A stretch of 64,000 nucleotides of DNA from assembly GCA_035772735.1 (NCBI GenBank), contig JASDFA010000007.1, forward strand, positions 86,823,501 to 86,887,500, in the 5' to 3' direction. The stretch is from Datura wrightii. Lineage: Eukaryota; Streptophyta; Magnoliopsida; Solanales; Solanaceae. Positions 12,169 to 22,555 of this stretch are shown here, in pieces. A model generated the notes under the pieces. That model ran no database searches. It had not been told where the DNA came from and was given only the letters and a program-made list of their open reading frames with translations. Both the position numbers and the translations under genes were made by a program. The first letter of the stretch is position 1, and each line of letters starts with the position of its first letter.

Positions 12169-13165
12169 ATATTCTCTTATAGATTGATTCTCTCATGCTT
12201 CTACATGTACTTCATGATTATGATTGGGCTGATTTCTACGAAAAACTCCTACGATTCTCTATTTTCAAGTTAGCAAGATTTACTCAATTATGTATGAATC
12301 TCATAAATATCAAGGTTATATATCATGACTATAACTTCAACATTATTTTCATGGCTAGTTCATGTATTTTAAGGAATTTATGAATCTTCATGACTTCTAC
12401 ACTAGTCCATGCAAAACCTACCATGTTTCAAGTATGATTATGAGCATTATATATATATTGGGAGTAGTACTTAGCACCAAGTGAATGCGGGTTTGTATAT
12501 TCCAAGTCCCAAACAATGTGCCACCATAGGACAAGGGATCCTTTCCAGTTGAGAGTGTCTCCCTTCGCTTTTAGGATAAGGGGTCCTCGCCAGTTGAAAG
12601 TGTCTCCTTTTTTCCGAATGGGCTCATGAGTGAATTCACACCTTCATGGTTCTTAACCTTGAAAAGATATGAACACCCTCCTTGACCAGGGTTACAGGTT
12701 GGGCTCCATGTTGCTCACTTAGAATATGTCGATTTTGAGAACCTCCCATCCCATATCACGTTCATGTTTTATGATGCATTGACTTATAGTATTATTGGCC
12801 CATTGATCATTTTATGAGTTTTACTTATGAATATAACATGATCATGATTTCAACATGTTATTCTTACTCTTATGTTTTTATTCTCAATAATCAGTACATT
12901 CAAAGTACTAATCACATATTTTTTGTGTTATATTGTCTCATGATATAGGTTTAGGTGTTCAGTATTAGCCCAGCTGCTAGATTTTCTCTTGTTCCCTACT
13001 CATCTTAGGGTGCTGAGTCCTCATACTTCAAGGATGATGGTTTTGACTTATGCTTTCTTTTAGTCATTTTAGTTACAGATTTTATAGAGCTAGTTGGCAG
13101 CCTGTCCTTTCAGCTCGTCCTATGTTTTAGAGGCTTTCAGACTATCATGACTTTATCGAGATGTT
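12169..13165 (+). repeat. Truncated LTR of another Tekay-like family
   Basis: It shares the layout of the E2 LTR (GGGAGTAGTACTTAGCACC near 12460, GTGCTGAGTCCTCATACTTC near 13010, GCTAGTTGGCAGCCTGTCC near 13090) but is strongly diverged. It contains a short imperfect direct repeat near 12530-12605 (GGACAAGGGATCC / GGATAAGGGGTCC, each followed by CAGTTGA and GTGTCTCC). It ends abruptly where an RNase H fragment begins, so it lacks its own end. Confidence 0.6.
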
Positions 13166-13440
13166 CGAGGTACATAAATATGCATCCAACTTTGACATTG
13201 GGGTTGTATTGATGCAAGATGGATATCCTATAACATTTGAGATCCACAAGCTAAGAGAGTCAGACTGACATTATATTGTGTAGGAGAGGGAGATGAATGC
13301 CATTGTACAATTCCTTCATACATGGCAACATTACGTTTTGGCGTCAGGGTATTTAGTCAAGGCTGACAATATAGCCACCGACTACTTTCAAACAAAAAGG
13401 AAGTTTAACACTTCGTTAAGTCAGCTAGATTTGAACCATT
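13166..13440 (+). pseudogene. Ty3 RNase H fragment from a non-Tekay chromovirus
   Basis: The plus frame reads FDIGVVLMQDGYPITFEIHK, then EREMNAIVQFLHTWQHYVL, then VKADNIATDYFQTKRKF, the pattern of a Ty3 RNase H (usual text ...TDNVATSYFQ..). RNase H removes the RNA strand during reverse transcription. The wording differs from the Tekay copies in this window and is closer to Reina/CRM-type elements from memory. Only about 90 codons remain, with stops, and no RT or integrase flanks it. Confidence 0.7.
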
Positions 13441-14700
13441 AGATTTCATGTATTGTGATAGAACCTTGTTAAATCACGTGTACTTATGGGATGAAATTTA
13501 TATCTTACCATTTACTTAGTATATAAAAAAATTGGAGTTGAAATGAATTGAAAATACCAAGTATGATAGAACTGTATCAAGACATGGTCTAACATGCAAA
13601 CTGCATAAATGACATAGAAATCGTATGTTACATTGTATGTGAGGTATTGAGATATAGAAAGTTTGAAGCTATAGGATTTGAGATGTAGAATAATGTACAA
13701 GCAACATGTTAGACATATGGCCCACATGTTCTATTGAACCCAAATATTTTATAAACCAAGTCTAGGAAGTTGACATGCGGTGGCCACATAGCATATGAAG
13801 TACTGAAATTATTTTAATGAAATTTTAAGGTCAATAGGCGAAAGGCAGGGATGATCATTTAATCAACATATGCCCATATATTAGATCACAGATGAAGCCC
13901 TAAAAGTGGGGATTTTAAATGTTCCTAGGTGTTGGCATGTTAGCCAACATTCCAACTATATTTGGGACTGTGGGCTACTGTCAGCCGCATGTGGGAGATT
14001 TAGAGAGGTTGAAATTAAGGCTTGAGAGGTGGATATATGGAGCCGACATGCGGACGACAAATGGGTTATATGGGCCACATGTCGCTTTGTATGCCGAGGT
14101 AGTAGGTTTCCATTTTTGATTTGGTCTAGAAGGCCACATATGGACTAACATGAGGCTGCATGCTGCGAGATGTAGGCTGTGTGTGGTGTCCATATATGGA
14201 TTTTGACAATAAAAATTATAAATATAAGGTTTAGACAAATTTTTAATCCTACTTTATTTTGGCTAATTTTTTATAAACAAAACATTATAAGACTTCCCCA
14301 ACTCATCCAGGGCGAGTTTCTACTCAATTCAAATGATTATTACATTATATTATCTAGGATTAACATGGAATTCAATATTCTAATCCCTACATTTCACGAA
14401 ATTGATTGAGATTTTGAAGGAGGAATTTTCGAGAATTCTCTAAGAGGTAAGTCCTCTGATTAATTATAACAATTAGAGGGATAGTTGGAATTCGTGTAGC
14501 CTATTTAAAGGCGTTATAATAATGGGTTGATTTTAAAATTCACTATAAACATGAATTTTTCTATAAAATCCTAGTTTTTCAAAAAAGATGGACTCATTGG
14601 GAATTAACCAAAGTTTAAACTTTATCATGAAAGTTGATTATAGAGCTATTGTCAAACATTGTGAGACTGATTTAGGAAATTTTTAGTAGGAAATAAGGTA
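13441..14700 (+). repeat. Probable LTR of an unassigned Ty3 element
   Basis: There is no coding content. Inverted words (GGTGGCCACATAG, GCCGACATGCGG...CCACATGTCGC, GGCCACATATGG) cluster at 13770-14200, followed by a TATA-like TTATAAATATAAGG at 14216-14229 and an R/U5-like stretch with GAGGTAAGTCCTCTG near 14442. That order matches the other LTRs here. Start and end could not be fixed. Confidence 0.45.
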
Positions 14701-14879
14701 TGTCTCTATCATGCCCCAACCCTAGGTGAAGTGGACTATACTTTATTTGAACACATAAACCTAATATACATACTAAGTCATCTTGTATCAATTAGCCTGA
14801 AAACGTATAAAGAAAGCAAATGGACAAATTCTCATAAAGAAACTACACATGTACAATAAAAGGGCTTTTGGCCTAATGT
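14701..14879 (-). repeat. E5: minus-strand Tekay-type LTR, left piece
   Basis: ATCATGCCCCAACCCTAGG resembles the U5 end of minus-strand LTRs such as TGTCACGCCCC at 33882. E6 interrupts it; the sequence continues at 24960. AATGT (14875-14879) and AAAGT (24960-24964) are the probable duplicated target. Confidence 0.55.
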
Positions 14880-17577
14880 TGTAACACCTCTTACCTTTAA
14901 AAAGGATTTATGACCTTAGTATGTAATTAATCAGGTGATTTATGGAGTATATATGGTGTCTGAAGCCTTTAACTGTGTATGGAAGTACCCGGGAGTTCAA
15001 ATAATGGAAGTAAGAAATTTTAGAAATATCATTATGCAGGGTAAGTTACATATGGACAGTAGGTGGACTGTACAGTATCGTTTGTCGAAGTACAAAGGGT
15101 GTGCCTTATGCTTGAGTCACTATTTTGAGGAATTATGGTACAACCTATTAGCCATATGTCCATTATACAAATCGTACTTCTCGTTGCAGGTGAAATATAG
15201 AGAATGAACAAAGCCAGAATTAACAGATGATCCATTCTATGAAGCGTAGATGAATTCTATGAAGCGCAAGTCATCTCTGTAATTGGAAACCTAATTTTAT
15301 GAGTTTTTGTTGGCTCGAAAAGTGATTCTATGGTCCGTAAAATTATTCAACTTATCGTACCTGACCGCCATAAGTGGATAATTAAAATTTTAAGTTTTAG
15401 ATATGGGTTACGATTTTATCTACCGCAGATGGATTCTACAGTCCGTACTTGGCACCATAGGTGGAACTTCAGAGAGGTGTAATTTTCCTAAGTCAACAGA
15501 TAATCAACCGACATACCACAAATGGATTTTATAGTCCATAACAATGGCCAGCTGCGTAAGTTCTAAAAAATTTTAAATAGTTATTTAAGTGTGAGACCCA
15601 TTTTTATTCTCATTTTTCTTCATATCTAAAGTGCTAGGATGAATCTCCTTTCTTCTCCAAGCTCTCCCAATCCAGGGTAACTTCTTCCCAAGATTTTTCC
15701 ATGAGGTTTCTCTTACATGCATGCCAAGATTTGTGATCCTTAGCTCCTATTCTACTAAGATTTTAATGGAAACACACTTCTTGCTCAAGGAAGACATAAC
15801 AGTCCTTTTCCCTCAATCTTTAACTTGTGTTCTCCTTGATTTTGGGCAATAAGGTATGTAAGGTAAACACTAAAGTGTGGACATCATTTTCTTCCCCACA
15901 AACACTTCTTTTAACTCATGCAAGATTTACTACATGTTTTGATTAGGTCTTTACTTTGAGTTGGAAATTCACGCGTTTTTCTTTATGAACTTTATATATC
16001 TTTATAAGAAGCTTGATTTTCGTACATGAGCTATCTTTATATGAGTTTTCCATGTTCGTCCATGAAAGTGCTAATCCCTCTATTTAAATTTGTGTGACAC
16101 ACTTTTTTTAGTTAGTCCAAAAAAGAATGATATATTTCTATATTTAGTAACAATTTGACTTTGAAATACCTATTTCTACCATAATGAGATAATTTATAGC
16201 CAGACAAGCATCTGTGCCTTTTTTTAGACCACAAAATTCAAAAGTTTATCATATTTCTTAAATTTTGTGCCTAGTCAAAGTACATGACATAAATTGGGTC
16301 GGATGGAGTATTAAATTATGATTTTACCCTATGTGTCAGAGTAGGAAGTTGATGAAATGTGTAGAAATTTCTCCATGAATTTAATCTCACAAAATTTGGT
16401 AAGTGTCTCTATATAATTTTACTTGAGCTATTGCATGTGAAAATTCTATCAAGATAATGAGCTTTCACTTAAATGCATGATTTGTAATTTCTTAGCTTCT
16501 TTATTTAAAGTATCCATTGTAGTTATGAGCCTTCAGATAAGGTATGGAACATAATTTTGAGTCTTTAAATAAGGCATGGCGATTGACTTATAGCCTTCAA
16601 ATAAGGATGAGTTGCAGATCAAAAAATCTTTAGATAATAGTAGAATTATGATCATAAGGGCTAGTTTTAGCATCATGAATATCAAAAGGAAGAAAGTGGT
16701 TAATTCAGAAGGCATAAGTATTTTAAGGCAAGTACTAGAAACTACATTTATCGATCTAAGAGTGGAGCGTGTCGAGTTTACAGTTGCATCCCCAAATTAT
16801 TTCCCTATAGTGGATGAATTAAGGAATCTTGCTAGCAAGTCAATCAAGTAAGCTACCCGACATAGTAGGTGATTGCTTAGCCGGTCAGGCCATAGTATCG
16901 AACTGTATTTTTACATGATGAACTAATCGATTATGCCATGAAACTCTCACAATATTTTTGGGCCATAGTATGATCTATGGATTTTAAGGGAAAATGTCAG
17001 TATTTCAGAACCTTTATGATATTTACATATTGTGATTGTGGTTTTCATGTAATGTCTTTCTACTTCTTCATACTTCTTGTTTCATTATTTTGCCATCGTG
17101 CACACAATAAAATTCCATATTGTACTAATGCCTTTTTTTCTTGGGGTGCTGCATTATTTAGTAATGTATACTTAGGTACAATGACGTATTACGATTATTT
17201 TACTTCAGCTTTTGGTGAGCTCTACTCTCTTTTAGGGAAAACATTTCTTTTCGCATTTGTGTATTTTTTTCCTAGAGGTATACCGAGGGCCTTGTCTCAG
17301 TAAATTAGATGTTTTTGTTATAGTAGAGGCTTCATAGTTTGTCTGTCCAGTATTGCCTCATGGTGTATGCTCTGATTTGACCTCTATGTCACTTTTGTAC
17401 TAAAATGATGATTTTACGAAAAGATTTACTCTTTATTTATAATCTATTCTCTTCAACTTTACATTATCCATGCCCCTTTAGAATTAGATGAATGCTCTGT
17501 GTTTCAAGCCATGTATACTTGGGCCAGAAATGGCATCGGGTGCTAGTCTCACCTAGGCTCTAGGCCAGAGTATGAAG
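14880..17577 (+). repeat. E6 5' LTR
   Basis: It starts TGTAACACCTCTTACC and matches 22556-24959 along its length, apart from the Stowaway insertion. Inverted words such as GGATTCTACAGTCCG lie at about 15050-15560, upstream of a TATA-poor AT stretch near 15570. It ends close to GAGTATGAA, just before the primer site. The 108-codon frame at 16977-17303 is inside this LTR and is not a gene. Confidence 0.85.
16074..16308. mobile_element. Stowaway-type MITE (about 235 bp)
   Basis: The insertion is present in the 5' LTR of E6 and absent from the 3' LTR, where GTACTACTAAATTACG is continuous. It is flanked by TA dinucleotides. Ends ATCCCTCTATTTAAATT and GGGTCGGATGGAG are near-inverted and resemble the CTCCCTCCGT Stowaway terminus. 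The interior also fits (ATATTTCTTAAATTTTGTGC). It has no coding capacity and would depend on a Tc1/mariner transposase. Confidence 0.85.
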
Positions 17578-17581
17578 AACT

Positions 17582-17594
17582 TGGTATTAGAGCC
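17582..17594 (+). other. E6 primer binding site (initiator-Met tRNA type)
   Basis: TGGTATTAGAGCC, four to five bases after the LTR end; one mismatch to TGGTATCAGAGCC. Confidence 0.8.
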
Positions 17595-18040
17595 TAGGTT
17601 CATGTGTTTTAGGGAGTCTATGAAGCCATGTATATTAGTATGAATAAGCAAAGGGGATAAAATAACCAGGGTAACAATATTAGAGTATCAGGCTACCAGT
17701 CACAGGCTAGTGTTGTTCAAAGTTTCCTCGATATCCTTCTCGTAATAGATGTGGGAGGAGGCACACGAGGGAGTGTCATATATGGGAGATTGGGTTCTTT
17801 ATATGTGGACTTAAAGTTCATTTCCACAGGGACTACCCTAATGCAAGTCAAAGAATTAGGGGTAATGCAACCAGATCTCGTAACACCGCTCCCGCTCCTG
17901 TAGCTCCTCCACATGGTACTAAAGCCTTGCCAAGCTAAGGTATGACTAGAAGAGGAGGGCAAACTATCTATATTCTCTAGATGATACTCAAGACCTAAAG
18001 GCATCTTCGAATGTTGCTACAAGTATGACAACAATATTCA
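17595..18040 (+). pseudogene. E6 gag remnant (most of gag deleted)
   Basis: Only about 450 bp separate the primer site from protease, whereas a Tekay gag needs well over 1 kb. A decayed zinc-knuckle region can be traced near 17770-17845, followed by a Pro/Ala-rich stretch (NTAPAPVAPP-like near 17880-17915). The N-terminal capsid part is missing. It cannot give a working Gag protein. Confidence 0.6.
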
Positions 18041-19797
18041 CCTTTAATGTTTAAGCTCTTATGCATCGTAGATCCACCTTGTCATATGTGACACCTTATA
18101 TTGCTTAAAGATTTGGGTTAGAACACAAATGACTTCACGAACCTTTTTTAGTATCTACTCTGATTAGTGAGTTAGTGATTGCAGAACAAGTGTATAAGAA
18201 CTATACAATCACCATGTGTTATAGAAATATCAGGGCTGACCCTATTGAATTGAAAATGATTGATTTTGAAGTCATCATGGGTTGGTTGTTTTCATGTTAC
18301 ACCATGTTGAATTTTTCGCATCAAAGTGATCACATTCTAGTTTCCTAATGAGCCCATGTTACAATGAAAGGGCAATATTATGGTGCCGAGGAGTAGGTTT
18401 ATGTCCTATCTTCAAGCAAGGAAGTTGATATCCAAGGGGTGTTTATATCCCCTAGTTAGGGTAAAGGACATTGATGCCAAGGCATTGGACTTTATGTCGA
18501 TGCAAGTTGTAATGAGTTCCTAGAAGTGTTCCCTGATAAACTTTTAGGAATACCTCCTGAGAGGGAGATCAATTTGGGGATTGATTTCATCCTCTAAACA
18601 ATGCCCATATCTATCCATTTTTTAAAAATGACCCTAATAAAGTTGAAAGAATTGAAGTAATGATTAAGGAACCTACCGACAAAGGATTTTTTCAATCGAG
18701 CGTCTCACCATGGGGTGCACAGGTCGTATTCGTCCAAAAGAAGAATGGACCCTTATGAATGTATATTGACTACCATCAATTGCAAAAGGTCACAATAAAG
18801 AAAAAGTATCTACCTTTTGAGGATCTATGATTTGTTTGACTAGCTCAAAGGCACCAAGTCTTTTTCATGATTGACCTCAAATTGCGGTATCACCAGTTGA
18901 GGTTCACAGATAAAGATATCTCAAAAATGGCTTTTAGGAATCGATATAGGCATTACAAATTTCTTGTTTTGTCCTTTGGGTTGACAAATGCACCAGTAGC
19001 TTTTATGAATCTCATGAACCAAGTGTTTAAGCCATATCTCAACCTATTTGTGATTGTGCTTATTAACAACATATTGGGGTATTCCAGGAATAAGGGAGAA
19101 CATGCAACCCACCTCTGAATAGGATTGCTGACCCATAGAGATTGCTAACTATATGCTAAATTTTCCAATTGTGAGTTTTGACTAAATTCAGTGGCTTTCA
19201 TAGGCCACATGGTGTCAAATGAGGGCATCGAGGTAGATCCTCAAAAGATTGAGGAAGTGAAAAATTAGTCGAGACCTACATCTCCCACTGAGATTAGGAG
19301 TTTTTTGCGTTCGTCTATATCATCTCTACCAACCAAGTTGACTCAGAAGAAGACTAAGTTCCTGTAATCAGAAGCCTATGAGAAGAGTTTCCAGGAACTA
19401 AAGACCGGGTTGACTACCGCTCTAGTTTTAACTTTGCCAAAAGGAACAATGTGTTTGTGGTTTATTATGATGCTTCGGGGACTGTTTTAGGGTGTATAAT
19501 GATGAAAAATGGGAAAATAATAGCTTATTGTCCTAAACAGCATAAAGTTCATAAGAAAAACTAGTCGATGCATGACCTAGAATTGGATGCAGTGGTATTT
19601 GCGCTAAAGATATGGCATCATTACTTGTATGAAGTCTAGTAGATATTTCATAGACAACAAGAGATTCCAGTATATTTTCAAGTAGAATGAGTTGAATCTC
19701 AGACAACAAAGATGGCTTGAATTACTCAAGGATTATGATGTTGATATTTTATACCATCCAGCCCAGGCAAATGTGGTAGCCGATGCTCTTAGCCAAA
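18041..19797 (+). pseudogene. E6 protease, reverse transcriptase and RNase H (dead)
   Basis: Several broken plus frames read, in order, protease (ALMHRRSTLSYVTPYIA, VYKNYTITMCYRN, EVIMGWLFSCYTMLNF), RT (DLKLRYHQLRFTDKDIS, FLVLSFGLTNAPVAFM) and RNase H (YYDASGTVLGCIMMKNGKII, HDLELDAVVFALKIWHHYLY, NVVADALSQRS). The RT catalytic block at 19059-19085 reads LINNILGYS, where active enzymes have VDD or IDD: both catalytic Asp codons have become Asn. Stops and frameshifts are frequent. RNase H is cut at 19797 by a 538-bp insertion. Confidence 0.9.
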
Positions 19798-20335
19798 GAT
19801 CCCTTGATAACGACACAGACTGCGGAAGACACTAAAAATTTAGAAGATTAGAAAGGGGGAAGGAATTGATTCTTGAAAAGAGAAGAAACAAGAAATAGTG
19901 AATCAATTAAGAAGAAGTAGAAGACGAAAAGGGGAGGAGGGAACTTAAACAAGAAATCTCACCATTGTAGAAATCTAAGATATGGTTAAAAGTAGAACAA
20001 AAAGGGCATAACCCAAAGAGAACCTACAAAGGTCTCCAAAGCCTCAAGGCTGCTACTAACATATTTTGAAAAAATTACTGCAATATTTTCTCTCATTGGG
20101 GGCTGGTTTGGGCCCCATTCCATCTCCTTTTGAACTTAAATTTGGACCTCTAAATAGATGTAAGACTTGAAGAAAATATTTTCATTGGGCTTGAGATCTT
20201 CTTCCATCACAAGACACTTTTTAATAGCTAATTATAGCCCATTTGAGTTTGTCTTGAAATTTCTTATTCGATAAAACTTTTAAATCTTTATCCATGTCTT
20301 TTAATGATATTAAGTTGCCATAGATGCAATCAGAT
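19798..20335. mobile_element. 538-bp insertion of unknown type in E6 pol, flanked by AGATCC
   Basis: Pol reads DALSQRS up to 19797 and resumes at about 20336 with SLSHIAERKKELAKD, so this block is extra. AGATCC occurs at both edges, consistent with a 6-bp target duplication. It has no clear terminal inverted repeats, LTRs or A-tail. On the minus strand, 20335-20224 reads as a clean protein-like end (LISLKDMDKDLKVLSNKK, then QDKLKWAIISY and a stop), which may be a fragment of a host gene. Confidence 0.55.
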
Positions 20336-21900
20336 CCATGGGAAAAGTTTATCTCATATTGCAGAAAGAAAGAAAGAATTAGCAAAGGATATTTGTAGAT
20401 TGGCATGCCTAGAGGTCCTCTTTTTAGACTCCGAGGATGGTGCTGCATTGGAGTTGAATAGAGCAGAATCTTCCTTAGTGGCAAAAGTAAAAGAGAAACA
20501 ATACGATGATCCCATATTGATCTATTTAAAGGAGGGGATTCACAGGAACCAAACTATGGCTTTTGAGCAAGAGGGAGATGTTACTCTAAAGTACCAAGGC
20601 AGGCTATATGTCCCGAATATGGATGGGATTTGGGAGAGAGTTATGGCATAAGCTCACAACCTGGGTACTCTATTCACTTATATTCCACAAAGATGTATCA
20701 CGACCTAAATAAAATTTATTAGTGGGAGGACATGAAAAAGAATTTTGCATGTTATATGGCTAAACGCCTTAATTGCCAGCCGGTTAAGGAAGAGAACTAG
20801 AGACCTAGAGGCCGAGCCTAGAACATAAAACTTCTCGTGCGGAAATGAGATATGATTAAAATGGACTTCATGACAATTCTACCCCTCTCATTTCATAAGA
20901 ACGATTCAATTTGGGTAATTTTGGATTGACTCAAGTTAGCACATGTCCTACCTGTCAAGATGATAGACTTAGTGGAGGATTTTGCTAAAATATAAGTTTG
21001 AGAGATTGTCTGACTGTATGGGAATTATTTCAAATAGAGGATCACAATTCACAGCTCATTTCTAGAAGTCCTTTTAGAAAGGATTAGGTACTTGCATATG
21101 ACTTTTCACCCACAGACAGTTGGTTAGGCTGAGTGCACGATCCAGATGCTCGAGGATATGTAGAGAGCTCGTGTTCTGCATTTTAAGGGTATTTGGGATG
21201 ATCACTTGCCTCTTATCGAATTTTCTTATAATAATAGCTATCACGCTAGTATCAAGATGGCTCCTACGGGCTCTATATGGGAGAAGGTGTAGATCATCTA
21301 TTGGTTGGTTCAAAGTTGGGGAAGCAAAACTACTTGGCCCTAATTTTGTTCAGCAGGCTATGGAAAAGGTTAAGTTGATCTAAGAGCGGTTGAGGACTAC
21401 TCAAAGTGGCCAAAAATACTATTCAAATGTATGATGTAGAGACCTAGAATTTGATGTCAATAATTGGGTGTTCTTAAAGGTTTCACCTATGAGAGGAGTC
21501 ATGTGATTCGGAAGTTAAGGGAAGCTTAGTCCGAGGTAGATTGGTCCTTGTAGGATCTTTTGGAGAATTGGGTTGGTGGCCTATGAGTTGGAGCTACCTA
21601 CAATATTAGCCTTAGAGAATATGGTGTTTCACGTTTCCATGTTGAGGAAGTTCATGGGACACCCATCTCTAGTCATCCCTATTGAAAATATAGGTGTCCA
21701 AGGGGATCTGACTTATGAAGAAGTCCCAATGGCCATCATTGATCGCCAAGTTCACAAGTTGAGAACCAAAGAGACCGTATCAGTAAAATTACTATGGAGG
21801 AACCAAAATATTGAATAGTCTATATGGGAAGCCAAAGATGATATGAAATCAAAGTATGCTTAGTTATTCCTCGACTAAGAGGAAAATACCCCAGGTAATG
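20336..21900 (+). pseudogene. E6 integrase with C-terminal domain (dead)
   Basis: The plus text begins in the RNase H-integrase linker (AERKKELAKDICRLACLEVL, GDVTLKYQGRLYVPNMDGIW), crosses the integrase core in shifting frames (a GRRCRSSIGWFKVGEAKLLG block near 21280-21340) and ends with the C-terminal region (AYELELPTILALENMVFHVS, FMGHPSLVIPIENIGVQ, VHKLRTKETVSVKLLWRNQ). There are many stops. It sits in the normal place before the 3' untranslated tail. Confidence 0.85.
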
Positions 21901-22555
21901 ATCCAAATAGTACTCTATATTTCCATGGTTCCACCCTCTCTGTCATGCTCATAACATATAAAACTCATGCTTCATGCTATGTTTTACTCACCATGTTTAA
22001 ATGAAATCTTGCCATACTCTAGGAATCTATATCTTATATTATGTCACGTTTATGCTATGTTCATTTATTTCCTATGACTCGTGCCCATGATCCCATCCTC
22101 TCTATAATTTTATGGTTTCTCTTACAAAATGGTATCTATCACATTTATGAATATAGAGGGAGGTAAGCATGGGGGATGTAAAGCAGTAATATTATTCCAA
22201 CAATGGAGAAGCATTATGAGGGAGTAAGGAAGAGGTACTGAGAGAGAGGGCTAGCTGAGATATTAACTTATTTCAATAGAAAAGTGAAATAATTTGAGGA
22301 AAAATTTTGTGTCTCATGATTTTAGAAGCACATGGGGGTGTAGCGTGATTTCTATGCATTCTCCATGTTCTTGAGTTGATTTTTTCCTTGTAAGACTTAT
22401 GGTGATGTTTCTGGTTAGCTGGTTCCAGATTTAAAATCTAAGATAGTACCAATTACAAAGGTAACTCTAGCAATAATTTTGGAAAAATGCATAGTTAGAA
22501 CCTATTGGTACCCACAACCATCATTTGAGGACGAAAGATCCCAACGGGGTGATAT
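21901..22555 (+). other. E6 3' untranslated tail and polypurine-type end
   Basis: Non-coding. It ends TTTGAGGACGAAAGATCCC followed by AACGGGGTGATAT, directly before the 3' LTR; the same arrangement is seen in E7 at 45200-45237. Nothing else was recognised. Confidence 0.75.

Noticed and set aside
14701..14879. Clean 5-bp TSD and intact ends for the E5 LTR
   Set aside because: Flanks AGGTA and GTAAG do not match and no U3 start is visible at the right edge, so a complete solo LTR could not be claimed.
16977..17303. 108-codon plus-strand frame with hydrophobic segments
   Set aside because: It lies within the E6 5' LTR and is not open in the homologous part of the 3' LTR.
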